61,830 nt of DNA from Paracoccaceae bacterium (GCA_020441385.1 JAGRMG010000126.1:1-61830), one strand, 5' to 3'. Shown: positions 15,650-24,617, counted from the first letter of the stretch. The notes: generated from the letters alone by a model not told the origin. Made by a program: numbers and translations.

Positions 15650-16741
15650 GTGATCGAAACCTGGAAAGAGGCCGCGATCGAGAACGCGGCCGCCTGGATT
15701 CTCTGGGGCGGGCTGCTGATCGGTGCCGTGTTCGGGTTCATCGTCCAGCGCACCAATTTCTGCACCATGGGGTCGCTCTCGGACATCGTCTCGTTCGGGG
15801 ACTGGCGCCGCTTCCGGTCCTGGGTGCTGGCTGCTGGCGTCGCCATCCTCGGGGTGTACTGGCTGGAGCGCGCCGGCATCGCGGACATGACCGGCAGCAT
15901 GTATGTCTCGCCCAGCCTGGCCTGGGGCGGGCATGTCATCGGCGGCACGATTTTCGGTATCGGAATGGTGTTTTCGGGCGGCTGCGTGTCGCGCAACCTG
16001 GTGCGCGCGGGCAGCGGCGATCTGCGCTCGCTGGTCGTGTTGTGGCTGATCGGCGGGGTGGCCTACATGACCATCGGCGGATTGTTCGGCCCCGCCCGGG
16101 TGGCGATGGTCGGCGCGATGACGGCGGATCTTTCGGCCGCGGGCGTTTCCGATCAGAGGCTCGGTTCGATCATTTCCGCCCTGACCGGCGTGCCGTTCGA
16201 GACGGCGCAGCTCGCGGCGGTCGTCGCGATCGCCGGGGCCATCTTGATCTGGTGTTTCAAGGACGCTGCGTTCCGCCGGTCGCCGGCGCATCTGGCGGCG
16301 GGCGTCGGGATCGGTCTCTGCGTCGTCGCGGGCTGGATGCTGACCGCGCTGACGTTCGACGAATTCGCGGCCAACCCCAGCATCGGTTCGCTGAGCTTCG
16401 TGCGCCCGGCCGGCGATTCCATCGACTATGTGATGCGCTTCACCGCCTATGCGGCCCCCGGTTTTCCCGTCGTCACCACGCTGGGGGCGCTGCTGGGCGC
16501 CTTTGTCGGCGCCGTCAGCCAGCGGCGGTTCAGGCTGGCCACGTTCAGCGACCCGGCGGACACGTTGCGAAACCTCGGGGGCGCCATGCTGATGGGGGTC
16601 GGCGGGGTGGTTGCGCTGGGCTGCACCATCGGGCAGGCGGTCACGGGCACCTCGACGCTGGCGGCGGGGTCGCTGATCACCTTCGCCTGCATCGTGATCG
16701 GCGGCCTCATCGGCATGAAGGCGATGGAAGCGATGGTGTAG
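15650..16741 (+). CDS. YeeE/YedE-family sulfur-compound transporter
   Basis: A 363-residue polytopic membrane protein with about nine to ten helices. Conserved cysteine motifs of the family are visible: QRTNFCTM (C38), a GGCVSRNL motif, and GCTIGQAVTGTSTLAAGS near the C-terminus. Family members such as TsuA import thiosulfate and pass sulfur through cysteines; this one is likely to import or release sulfane sulfur for the TusA route, which is inference. GTG 15650 (VIETWKEAAIENAA) after a G-rich ribosome site is preferred; ATG 15584 is an alternative that adds 22 residues. It is divergent from dsrE2-tusA. Confidence 0.85.
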   Translation: MIETWKEAAIENAAAWILWGGLLIGAVFGFIVQRTNFCTMGSLSDIVSFGDWRRFRSWVLAAGVAILGVYWLERAGIADMTGSMYVSPSLAWGGHVIGGTIFGIGMVFSGGCVSRNLVRAGSGDLRSLVVLWLIGGVAYMTIGGLFGPARVAMVGAMTADLSAAGVSDQRLGSIISALTGVPFETAQLAAVVAIAGAILIWCFKDAAFRRSPAHLAAGVGIGLCVVAGWMLTALTFDEFAANPSIGSLSFVRPAGDSIDYVMRFTAYAAPGFPVVTTLGALLGAFVGAVSQRRFRLATFSDPADTLRNLGGAMLMGVGGVVALGCTIGQAVTGTSTLAAGSLITFACIVIGGLIGMKAMEAMV

Positions 16742-16785
16742 GTCCGTTCCGCCGCCCGCGCGCGCGAGCGATGCAAAGGCGGGGA

Positions 16786-16800
16786 TGGCCCCCGGGGCCA
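16786..16800. terminator. Possible bidirectional terminator hairpin
   Basis: TGGCCC-CCG-GGGCCA forms a 6-bp GC hairpin between the converging transporter and mrp genes. Only short T/A runs flank it, so termination is plausible but not strongly supported. Confidence 0.35.
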
Positions 16801-16801
16801 A

Positions 16802-17902
16802 TCAATCCTCGTCGGCCTCCGGAAACAGCCTTGCCGCGATGTTCAGCGCGATCCTGACATAGGCCGAGGCATGCACTCCGTCCGGGTCGGAAACCACCAC
16901 CGGCCTGCCCGCGTCCGAGGTCTCGCGGATCGCCATGTGCAGCGGAACCGCGCCAAGAAACGGCACGCCCAGGCGGCGCGCGTCCGCTTCGGCGCCGCCA
17001 TGGCCGAAGATGTGCGATTCACCGCCGCAATGGGGACATACGAAGGACGACATGTTCTCGATGATGCCCAGGATCGGGACATCGACGCTCTTGAACATCT
17101 TCAGCCCCTTGCGGGCGTCGATCAGGGCCAGATCCTGCGGCGTGGATACGATCACCGCGCCCGCCAGCGGCACCTGCTGGGCCATCGTCAACTGCGCGTC
17201 GCCGGTGCCCGGGGGCATGTCCAGAACCAGCACGTCCAGTTCGCCCCAGTCCACTTCGCGGGTCATCTGCATCAGCGCCGACACCACCATCGGGCCGCGC
17301 CAGATCACCGGGTTGTCCTCTTCCATGAGAAAGCCCATCGACATGGTCTTCAGCCCGTATTTCGTGATCGGAACGACCCGGTCGTCCTCGATCTCGGGGC
17401 GGGCCTGAATGTCCAGCAGGCGCGGCAGGGAGGGGCCGTAGATATCGGCATCCAGCAACCCGGCCTTCAGCCCCAGCGAACGCAGCGCCAGCGCCAGGTT
17501 GACCGCGGTGGTCGACTTGCCGACCCCGCCCTTGCCCGAGGCCACCGCGACGATGGCGCGGATGCCCGGAATGGCGGCGGAATGCGGGCGCATGTCCCGG
17601 CCCGGTGCCTCGGTCGGGCGCTTCTTCAGTTTCGGCGGTTCGGGCGCGGGCGGGGCCTCGCGCGGGGCGGTCATCACCACCAGCAGGGTTTCGATTTCGT
17701 CAAGCGCCCCGAGCTTGTCCTCGATCAGCGACCTGACCTGGCCCAGGTCGGCGGGAAAGCCCTCGGGGACGTTCACCGACACGACGACCTTGCCGCCGTC
17801 GATGGAGATGTCGCGGTCGCTTATCATGCCCGATGTCACCATGTCGGTGTGCAGCCCCGCGACGGGGATGGTCGAAAGTCGGGCGAGAATGACTTTTTTC
17901 AT
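16802..17902 (-). CDS. mrp: Mrp/ApbC-type P-loop ATPase, iron-sulfur carrier
   Basis: A 366-residue protein. The N-terminal MIP18-like domain (residues 1-78) is followed by a proline-rich linker. The deviant Walker A is GKGGVGKS (123-130), with DADIYGPSLPRLL and LDMPPGTGD downstream. C289-x2-C292 (VCPHCGG) is the pair that binds a transferable [4Fe-4S] cluster. Members load clusters on apo-proteins. Lying between the dsr/tus genes and formate dehydrogenase, it may serve these iron-sulfur enzymes, but mrp is also a general housekeeping gene. It is divergent from the fdh genes. Confidence 0.92.
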   Translation of the reverse strand: MKKVILARLSTIPVAGLHTDMVTSGMISDRDISIDGGKVVVSVNVPEGFPADLGQVRSLIEDKLGALDEIETLLVVMTAPREAPPAPEPPKLKKRPTEAPGRDMRPHSAAIPGIRAIVAVASGKGGVGKSTTAVNLALALRSLGLKAGLLDADIYGPSLPRLLDIQARPEIEDDRVVPITKYGLKTMSMGFLMEEDNPVIWRGPMVVSALMQMTREVDWGELDVLVLDMPPGTGDAQLTMAQQVPLAGAVIVSTPQDLALIDARKGLKMFKSVDVPILGIIENMSSFVCPHCGGESHIFGHGGAEADARRLGVPFLGAVPLHMAIRETSDAGRPVVVSDPDGVHASAYVRIALNIAARLFPEADED

Positions 17903-17928
17903 GCGGGCGTCCTGCTGATCCGTTTCAC

Positions 17929-17948
17929 CTATTCCAATATTCTAATAT
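17929..17948. promoter_or_regulatory. Putative operator, inverted repeat TATT-N10-AATA
   Basis: A 4-base perfect inverted repeat with a 10-base spacer (17930-17947), 28 bases upstream of mrp and about 180 bases upstream of the fdh genes. The inner form ATTC-N8-TAAT again differs by one base from ATTC-N8-GAAT. A second dyad, ATATT-CT-AATAT, sits inside it. This is the weakest of the three related sites, because the outermost pair does not match. Confidence 0.4.
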
Positions 17949-18127
17949 GATCCGGGTTCCAAGCCCGTTACATCGCCTTGCGGGGCAGGGCTGCCGGCGA
18001 GTTCGGGCATTGCGGGTGGCGGTGACGCCTTTAATGTGGAAACTGTTCGCAATCGTGCGATCGGGCGCGCCGGATCGGCGGTAGTCGGGTCGCATGAGCT
18101 GACACGCGCGAAAGAACGGAGGCGGCG

Positions 18128-19816
18128 ATGGCACCACTGGACCGTGACAAGGGGGTCTGGAAGTCCGGCAAGGGCAAGGGGCGCCATACGCCCAAGGGCC
18201 GCCAGTATGACGACGCGGCGCTGGCCGAGGTGCAGGCGCTGCTGGGCGAGAGGCCACGCAGGCGCGATCTGCTGATCGAGCATCTGCACCTGATCCAGGA
18301 CGCGCACGGCCATCTGTCGGCCGCGCATCTGTGCGCCCTGGCCTTCGAGATGAAGCTGGCCCAGGCCGAGGTCTTCGAGGTCGCCACCTTCTACGCCCAT
18401 TTCGATGTGCTGAACGCGGGCGAAACGCCGCCGCCCGCGTTCACGATCCGGGTCTGCGATTCGCTGTCTTGCGAACTGGCGGGCGCGCGGGAGTTGCGGG
18501 CCGCGCTTGAACGCGGGCTGGATCCGGGCCAGGTGCGGGTGCTGCGCGCGCCCTGCATGGGGCGCTGCGATACCGCGCCGGTGCTGGAACTCGGGCACAA
18601 CCACATCGACCACGCCACCCCGGAAACGGCGCGCGCGGCTATTGCGGCCGGGGCGGTGCATCCGGCGATCCCGGACTATCAGGGGCTGGAGTCCTGCCGC
18701 GCCGGCGGCGGCTATGCCACGCTGGCCGCCCTGCGCGAGGGCGGCGACTGGAAAGAGGTGCAGGCGAAGATTCTCGAAAGCGGGCTGCGCGGCCTGGGCG
18801 GGGCGGGCTTCCCTTCGGGCAAGAAATGGGAATTCGTGCGCACCGCAAGCGCCCCGCGCTATCTGGCCGTGAACGGCGACGAGGGCGAGCCGGGCACCTT
18901 CAAGGACCGCTACTATCTCGAGCGCGAACCGCATCTGTTTCTCGAGGGCATGCTGATCGCGGCCTGGGCGGTCGAGGCCGAGACCTGCTTCATCTACATG
19001 CGCGACGAATATCCCGCCGTTCTGGAAATCCTGCGCCGCGAGATCGCGGCACTTGAGGCGGCGGGCATCGTGGCGCCGGGATATGTAGATCTGCGCCGGG
19101 GCGCGGGCGCCTATATCTGCGGCGAGGAAAGCGCGATGATCGAGAGCATCGAGGGCAAGCGCGGATTGCCCCGCCACCGCCCGCCCTATGTGGCGCAGGT
19201 GGGTGTCTTCGGCCGCCCGACACTGGTGCACAATGTCGAGACGCTGCACTGGGTCGCGCGGGTCTGCCGCGAGGGGCCGCAGGTTCTGAACGGCGTCGAA
19301 CGGAACGGGCGCAAGGGGCTGCGCAGCTATTCCGTCTCCGGCCGGGTCGGGGCTCCGGGGGTTTATCTGCTGCCGGCGGGCTCTACCATTCTGGACGTGA
19401 TCCAGGCGGCGGGCGGCATGGCACCGGGGCATGTATTCAAGGCCTATCAGCCCGGCGGCCCGTCCTCTGGGCTGCTGCCGGCATCGGTGGACGATGTGCC
19501 GCTCGATTTCGACACGTTGCAGCCGCTCGGCTCGTTCATCGGTTCGGCCGCCGTCGTGGTGCTGTCGGACCGCGACAGCGCGCGCGACGCGGCGCTGAAC
19601 ATGCTGCGGTTCTTCGAGGATGAAAGCTGCGGCCAATGCACCCCCTGCCGGGTCGGCTGTGCCAAGGCGGTGCAGTTGATGCAGGCGGATCGCTGGGATC
19701 GGGGGCTGCTGGAAGAGCTGGGCCAGGTGATGGGCGATGCCTCGATCTGCGGGCTGGGGCAGGCGGCGCCCAACCCGATCCGGCTGGTGATGAAGCATTT
19801 CGGCGACGAAATCTGA
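18128..19816 (+). CDS. fdh1B: NAD-dependent formate dehydrogenase beta subunit, NuoE-NuoF fusion
   Basis: A 562-residue fusion. Residues 25-160 are a NuoE-like [2Fe-2S] thioredoxin-fold domain with C110, C115, C143 and C147 (VCDSLSC and APCMGRC). The rest is NuoF-like. GLRGLGGAGFPSGKKW and NGDEGEPGTFKDRYY mark the FMN and NAD(H) site, and a C-terminal ESCGQCTPCRVGC segment binds [4Fe-4S]. Such fusions are the beta subunit of the two-subunit tungsten or molybdenum formate dehydrogenase (Fdh1 of Methylobacterium) and reduce NAD+. It is followed 13 bases later by the alpha subunit. Confidence 0.9.
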   Translation: MAPLDRDKGVWKSGKGKGRHTPKGRQYDDAALAEVQALLGERPRRRDLLIEHLHLIQDAHGHLSAAHLCALAFEMKLAQAEVFEVATFYAHFDVLNAGETPPPAFTIRVCDSLSCELAGARELRAALERGLDPGQVRVLRAPCMGRCDTAPVLELGHNHIDHATPETARAAIAAGAVHPAIPDYQGLESCRAGGGYATLAALREGGDWKEVQAKILESGLRGLGGAGFPSGKKWEFVRTASAPRYLAVNGDEGEPGTFKDRYYLEREPHLFLEGMLIAAWAVEAETCFIYMRDEYPAVLEILRREIAALEAAGIVAPGYVDLRRGAGAYICGEESAMIESIEGKRGLPRHRPPYVAQVGVFGRPTLVHNVETLHWVARVCREGPQVLNGVERNGRKGLRSYSVSGRVGAPGVYLLPAGSTILDVIQAAGGMAPGHVFKAYQPGGPSSGLLPASVDDVPLDFDTLQPLGSFIGSAAVVVLSDRDSARDAALNMLRFFEDESCGQCTPCRVGCAKAVQLMQADRWDRGLLEELGQVMGDASICGLGQAAPNPIRLVMKHFGDEI

Positions 19817-19829
19817 AGAGGCGAAACTC

Positions 19830-22625
19830 ATGCCTGAAAGCAACCCCGCGAAAACCGTCACCTTCACCCTGAACGGCGCCGAGACCAGCGTTCCCGAAGG
19901 CACGACCATCTGGGAGGCCGCCCACGGACGCGGCCTGATCATCCCGCATCTGTGCCACAAGCCCGCCCCCGGCTATCGCGCCGACGGCAATTGCCGCGCC
20001 TGCATGGTCGAGATCGAGGGCGAGCGCACGCTGGCCGCCTCCTGCATCCGCCCGGCGGCGGACGGCATGGTGGTCAGCACCGACAGCGACCGGGCGCAAA
20101 GGACCCGCGCCATGGTGGTCGAACTGCTGGCCGCCGATCAGCCCGGGGTTGCCCATGACGCATCCTCGCATTTCGCCGACATGGCGGCGCTGACCGGGGT
20201 GGGCCACAGCCGCTTTCCGCCCCGCGCGCGCGAAACCGTGCCGCTGCCGGATGACAGCCACGTTGCCATGCGGGTCAATCTCGATGCCTGCATCCATTGC
20301 AACCTGTGTGTGCGCGCCTGCCGCGAGGTCCAGGTCAACGACGTGATCGGCATGTCGTGGCGCGGGTTCGATGCCCGCATCACCTTCGATCAGGGCGACC
20401 CGATGGGCGCCTCGACCTGCGTGGGCTGCGGCGAATGCGTGCAGGCCTGCCCCACCGGCGCGCTGATGCCGGCCACCGTGCTGGACGACGCCCGGGCCGG
20501 CGACAGTGCCGATTACGACAGCGAGGTACAAAGCGTCTGCCCCTTCTGCGGCGTCGGCTGCCAGTTGACCTACAAGGTCAAGGACGGGCGGATAAGATAT
20601 GTCGAAGGCGCCGATGGCCCGGCCAATGAAAACCGCCTCTGCATCAAGGGCCGCTTCGGCTTCGATTATGTCGATCATCCCCATCGCCTGAAAAAACCGC
20701 TGATCCGGCGCGAGGACGCCCCCGCCAAGGGGCTGAACGTCGATCCCGCCAACCCCTGGACGCATTTCCGCGAGGCAAGCTGGGACGAGGCGCTCGATGC
20801 CGCCGCGACCGGCCTGGCGCGCCTGCGCGAGCGGAAGGGCAGCTATGTCGCCGGCTTCGGCAGCGCCAAATGCTCCAACGAAGAGGCGTACCTGTTCCAG
20901 AAACTGATCCGCCAGGGATTCGGGCACAACAACGTGGATCACTGCACCCGGCTGTGTCATGCCTCCTCGGTCTCGGCGCTGCTGGAGAATGTCGGCTCGG
21001 GCGCGGTCACGGCCACCTTCAACGAAATCGCAAACGCCGATGTTGCCATCGTGATCGGCTGCAACCCGATCGAGAACCACCCCGTCGCCGCCACCTACTT
21101 CAAGCAGTTCGCCGAGCGCGGCGGCAAGCTGATCGTGATGGATCCGCGCGGCGTGGGCCTGGGCCGGTTCGCCACCCACCGGATCCAGTTCAAGCCGGGT
21201 TCGGATGTCTCGATGCTGAATGCGATCATGCATGTGATCGTCGCCGAACAGCTCTACGACGCCGACTATATCGCCGCCTTCACCGAGAACTGGGAGGCGA
21301 TGAAGGCGCATCTGGCCTCCTTCACGCCCGAACGCATGGCCCCGGTCTGCGGTATCGACGCCGAGACCCTGCGCGAGGTGGCGCGCACCTTCGCCGCGGG
21401 CAAGGCGGGGATGATCTTCTGGGGCATGGGCGTCAGCCAGCATGTCCACGGCACCGACAACGCCCGCTGCCTGATCAGCCTGGCCCTGATGACCGGCAAT
21501 GTCGGCCGCCCCGGGACCGGGCTGCATCCGCTGCGCGGCCAGAACAACGTGCAGGGTGCCTCCGATGCCGGGCTGATCCCGATGTTCCTGCCCGATTATC
21601 AGACCGTGACCGACGCGGCGGTGCGCGCCCGCTTCGTGCGCGCATGGGGCGGAACCACCTGGAGCGGCAGCGATTTCAGCGCCGAAAAGGGCCTCACGGT
21701 GGTCGAGATCGTCGATGCGATCCATGAAGGCGAGATCCGGGGCATGTATGTCCTGGGCGAGAATCCCGCCATGTCCGACCCGGATCTGGATCATGCCCGC
21801 CAGGCACTGGCCCGGCTCGAACACCTGGTGGTGCAGGACATCTTCCTGACCGAGACCGCGAATTACGCCGACGTGATCCTGCCCGCCAGCGCCTGGGCGG
21901 AAAAGACCGGCACCGTCACCAATACCAACCGCCAGGTGCAGATGGGCCGCCCCGCCATGGCGCCGCCTGGCGAGGCGCGCGAAGACTGGTGGATCGAAAC
22001 CGAACTTGCGAGGCGTCTGGGGCTCGGCTGGGCCTACACCCACCCCCGCGAGATCTTCGCCGAGATGAAACTCAACATGGAATCGCTGGACAACATCACC
22101 TGGGAGCGTCTGGAACGGACCGCCATCACCTACCCGTCGCTGTCGCCGGACGATCCGGGCCAGGCCATCGTGTTCAGCGACGGCTTCCCGCGCCCGGGCA
22201 AACGCGCCCGCTTCGCCCCCGCCAGCATCGTGCCGCCCGACGAACTGCCCGATGCCGACTATCCCCTCGTGCTGATCACCGGCCGGCAACTGGAACACTG
22301 GCATACAGGCTCGATGACGCGCCGCGCGCATGTGCTGGACGCCGTCGAACCCGAGGCCAACTGCTCGATGCACCCCGCCACGCTGCGGCGGATGGGGATT
22401 GCGCCGGGCGATGCGGTGCGCCTGACCACGCGTCGCGGCAGCGTCACCGCGATGGCGCGCGCCGACCGCGCCGTCGCCGAGGACAACGTGTTCCTGCCCT
22501 TCGCCTTCGTCGAGGCGGCGGCGAACATCCTGACCAACCCGGCGCTGGACCCGTTCGGGCGGATCCCCGAGTTCAAGTTCGCCGCGGTGCGGGTGGAAAA
22601 GGCCGGGGCGGTCGCGGCGCAATAG
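19830..22625 (+). CDS. fdh1A: Formate dehydrogenase alpha subunit (bis-MGD, Mo or W)
   Basis: A 931-residue catalytic subunit. The N-terminal [2Fe-2S] domain has C42, C55, C58 and C72. Two [4Fe-4S] motifs follow, CIHCNLCVRAC (C154-C164) and CVGCGECVQAC (C197-C207). The FdhF-like part carries a further cluster CPFCGVGC with C271. The metal ligand is C376 in DHCTRLCHASS, so it uses cysteine rather than selenocysteine. A molybdopterin-dinucleotide domain ends the protein. It oxidises formate and passes electrons to the beta subunit and NAD+. The accessory gene fdhD is not in the window. The metal cannot be told from sequence. Confidence 0.92.
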   Translation: MPESNPAKTVTFTLNGAETSVPEGTTIWEAAHGRGLIIPHLCHKPAPGYRADGNCRACMVEIEGERTLAASCIRPAADGMVVSTDSDRAQRTRAMVVELLAADQPGVAHDASSHFADMAALTGVGHSRFPPRARETVPLPDDSHVAMRVNLDACIHCNLCVRACREVQVNDVIGMSWRGFDARITFDQGDPMGASTCVGCGECVQACPTGALMPATVLDDARAGDSADYDSEVQSVCPFCGVGCQLTYKVKDGRIRYVEGADGPANENRLCIKGRFGFDYVDHPHRLKKPLIRREDAPAKGLNVDPANPWTHFREASWDEALDAAATGLARLRERKGSYVAGFGSAKCSNEEAYLFQKLIRQGFGHNNVDHCTRLCHASSVSALLENVGSGAVTATFNEIANADVAIVIGCNPIENHPVAATYFKQFAERGGKLIVMDPRGVGLGRFATHRIQFKPGSDVSMLNAIMHVIVAEQLYDADYIAAFTENWEAMKAHLASFTPERMAPVCGIDAETLREVARTFAAGKAGMIFWGMGVSQHVHGTDNARCLISLALMTGNVGRPGTGLHPLRGQNNVQGASDAGLIPMFLPDYQTVTDAAVRARFVRAWGGTTWSGSDFSAEKGLTVVEIVDAIHEGEIRGMYVLGENPAMSDPDLDHARQALARLEHLVVQDIFLTETANYADVILPASAWAEKTGTVTNTNRQVQMGRPAMAPPGEAREDWWIETELARRLGLGWAYTHPREIFAEMKLNMESLDNITWERLERTAITYPSLSPDDPGQAIVFSDGFPRPGKRARFAPASIVPPDELPDADYPLVLITGRQLEHWHTGSMTRRAHVLDAVEPEANCSMHPATLRRMGIAPGDAVRLTTRRGSVTAMARADRAVAEDNVFLPFAFVEAAANILTNPALDPFGRIPEFKFAAVRVEKAGAVAAQ

Positions 22626-22639
22626 ACCGCTCCCGGCAG

Positions 22640-22660
22640 CGGGCGCAGGTCCGGCGCCCG
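22640..22660 (+). terminator. Possible terminator after formate dehydrogenase
   Basis: CGGGCGC-AGGTCCG-GCGCCCG forms a 7-bp GC stem 15 bases after the stop of the alpha subunit. The T-rich stretch TTCTTTCT comes about 30 bases later, too far for a canonical intrinsic terminator. Confidence 0.3.
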
Positions 22661-22850
22661 GGCAGGGCTCCGGGGCGGATTCGGGCTTCTTTCTGGTATC
22701 AAATACTCGGCTTTGCCGCGCTTGCGCCGCCACCGTGCGGCCTGCCATGTGGCGCCGCGGTCCGCATGCGCTTGACAGGTGCTGCGATTCCCGGGGACGC
22801 TGGCGGCAGGCCCTGGCCGCGAGGCGGCCGCCACACCCGGAGAGGAACCC

Positions 22851-23921
22851 ATGAAACAATTGCTCAAGTCCGGCCTTCTGGCTGCGGTTGTCACCCTCGG
22901 CGGCACCGTGGCGCCGCCGCTTGCGGCCGAAACCCTGAATGTCACCCTGGTGGCCGGCCATCCGCCGGTGTTCCGCTGGGTCAAGCACGCCAGCCAGACC
23001 TTCATTCCGGCGGTGAACGCGGCGCTGGAAGGTAGCGGCTACGACATCCGATGGTCCGAGCAATACGGCGGATCGCTGGCCAGGGTCGGCGACGAACTGG
23101 AAGCCGTCGAGGAGGGCCTGGCCGAGATCGGCCTGGTTTCCTCCCTGTTCGACCCGGCCAAGCTGGCACCCCAGAACGTCACCTATTTCACGCCGTTCGT
23201 GAATTCCGACGCAAGGTTCGTGGGCGACATGATGGACCGGCTGCAGATGAGCGATCCGACCATGAAGGCGGCCTGGGAAGCCAACGGGCTGGAATACCTG
23301 GGCGGCGCCATCGGCATCGACGACTACCTTCTGATGACCAACTTCCCGGTTGCCTCGATCGCGGATCTTCAGGGCAAGAAGATCGGCGCACCGGGACCGG
23401 CGGTGAACTGGCTGGAAGGCACCGGCGCGGTCGGTGTGTGGGGCAATCTGACCACCTACTACAACGAGATCAAGACGGGGGTATATGACGGGGTGATCGT
23501 GTTCGCCTCGGCGGCGCTTCCGGGCAAGCTGCATGAGGTCGCACCCTATATCACGAGGGTCGGGTTCGGCGCGCAATATGCCGGTGGCATCGCCGCCAAC
23601 AAGGACTGGTTCGACGGTCTCGACCCGGTGGTGCAGAAGGCTCTGAAGGAAGCCGCCGCGCTGGACCGCGAGGCCTATCACGAAGATCTCGACGCTTCGG
23701 TGGTCAAGTTCCTCGGCCTCATGGAATCGCAGGGCGCCACGATTAGCGCGGTCGATCAGGCGTTCCGCAAGGAATGGGCGGAGGGCATGGACAATGTGGC
23801 GCGGACCTGGGCCGAACGGCTGGATGCCGACGGCATCGACGGAACCGGCGTTCTGAAGACCTACATGGATGAGATGCGCGAGGCCGGCGCGACGCCAGTG
23901 CGCGACTGGGACAGGGAATGA
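22851..23921 (+). CDS. TRAP transporter substrate-binding protein (DctP family)
   Basis: A 356-residue periplasmic receptor. The signal peptide is MKQLLKSGLLAAVVTLGG with likely cleavage after LAAE or PLAA. The mature part shows DctP features such as QYGGSLARVGDELEAVEEGLAEIG and TGVYDGVIVFASAALPGKLHEVA. ATG 22851 follows GGAGAGGAACCC; the upstream extension lacks a ribosome site. The substrate is unknown. It belongs with the small and large membrane subunits at 24048 and 24614, although the palindromic element at 23953 lies between. Confidence 0.9.
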   Translation: MKQLLKSGLLAAVVTLGGTVAPPLAAETLNVTLVAGHPPVFRWVKHASQTFIPAVNAALEGSGYDIRWSEQYGGSLARVGDELEAVEEGLAEIGLVSSLFDPAKLAPQNVTYFTPFVNSDARFVGDMMDRLQMSDPTMKAAWEANGLEYLGGAIGIDDYLLMTNFPVASIADLQGKKIGAPGPAVNWLEGTGAVGVWGNLTTYYNEIKTGVYDGVIVFASAALPGKLHEVAPYITRVGFGAQYAGGIAANKDWFDGLDPVVQKALKEAAALDREAYHEDLDASVVKFLGLMESQGATISAVDQAFRKEWAEGMDNVARTWAERLDADGIDGTGVLKTYMDEMREAGATPVRDWDRE

Positions 23922-23952
23922 AGTCACCGGCCCGCGGCCCGCGGCTTGCCGC

Positions 23953-23998
23953 GTCAAACTCTCGCGAGAGTTTGACCCAGAATTTCGGGAAATTCTGG
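23953..23998. repeat. Double palindrome inside the TRAP operon
   Basis: A 24-bp perfect palindrome of the form GTCAAACTCTCG plus its complement (23953-23976) is followed at once by CCAGAATTTC-GG-GAAATTCTGG (10-bp stem, 23977-23998). A third smaller dyad GGTCG-CCTGA-CGACC follows at 23997-24011. It sits 32 bases after the binding-protein stop and before the TRAP membrane genes, so it may reduce read-through and give more receptor than permease. It is a relative of the element at 14564-14608. Confidence 0.75.
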
Positions 23999-24047
23999 TC
24001 GCCTGACGACCGGAGGTCGCGGGAGCGGGCTAAGGGGTCCGGCTGAC

Positions 24048-24617
24048 ATGACCGTGCACGCGAACGATGGTTGCGACGAAATCGCCATGCCCGGCTGGTT
24101 CGTGGCCCTGCGCCGGGGCGCCGATGCGATCACTGCGGCGCTGAACCTGGCCGGTACCCTGCTGATCGTTCTGGTCATGCTGGTGGTAAATGCCGACGTG
24201 CTCGGCCGCGGCCTGCTGGGCGCGCCGGTTTCGGGCGTGCCCGAAATCGTGTCGATGTCTGTGGTGGCCATCGTGTTCCTCCAGGTCGCGCAGGCGTTCC
24301 GCAGGGGCCGCCTGACCCGCAGCGAGGCCGTGCTGGGCAAACTGGGGCTTCACGCGCCACGCTTGCGGCATCTCGTCGAGTGCCTGTTCGCCCTGGCGGC
24401 GGCGGCGCTGGTCTGGACGATCCTGGCGGCGTCCTGGCCGCTGTTTCTCAAATCCTGGTCGCGCGGCACCTATGAGGGCACGGTGGGCGACTTCACCGCG
24501 CCGATCTGGCCGGTCAAGCTGATCATCCTGATCGGCTGCGCGGCGTTGCTCGTGCAATTGCTGATCGGCGCGGGGGCCGCCTTGCTGCGCCTGTGGGCAC
24601 AACGGGGCCGCGCATGA
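24048..24617 (+). CDS. TRAP transporter small membrane subunit (DctQ family)
   Basis: A 189-residue protein with four predicted helices (about residues 34-55, 62-82, 105-130 and 150-180). It contains the DctQ-like segment EGTVGDFTAPIWPVKLIILIG. An N-terminal cytoplasmic stretch of about 30 residues is slightly long for the family. The stop overlaps the large-subunit start as ATGA, indicating coupled translation. Confidence 0.88.
   Translation: MTVHANDGCDEIAMPGWFVALRRGADAITAALNLAGTLLIVLVMLVVNADVLGRGLLGAPVSGVPEIVSMSVVAIVFLQVAQAFRRGRLTRSEAVLGKLGLHAPRLRHLVECLFALAAAALVWTILAASWPLFLKSWSRGTYEGTVGDFTAPIWPVKLIILIGCAALLVQLLIGAGAALLRLWAQRGRA

Noticed and set aside
19830-22625. Selenocysteine in the formate dehydrogenase
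   Set aside because: The frame has no internal TGA; the metal ligand is C376.
22694-22716. GTAT-CAA-ATAC dyad upstream of the TRAP receptor as a regulator site
   Set aside because: Only four paired bases and no second copy or matching regulator; too little to call.
19536-23957. A 1473-codon open frame on the minus strand across formate dehydrogenase and TRAP genes
   Set aside because: It is antisense to three genes with full family motifs. Composition (His, Arg, Ala, Gly runs) is typical of the shadow frame in high-GC DNA, and no domain is recognisable.
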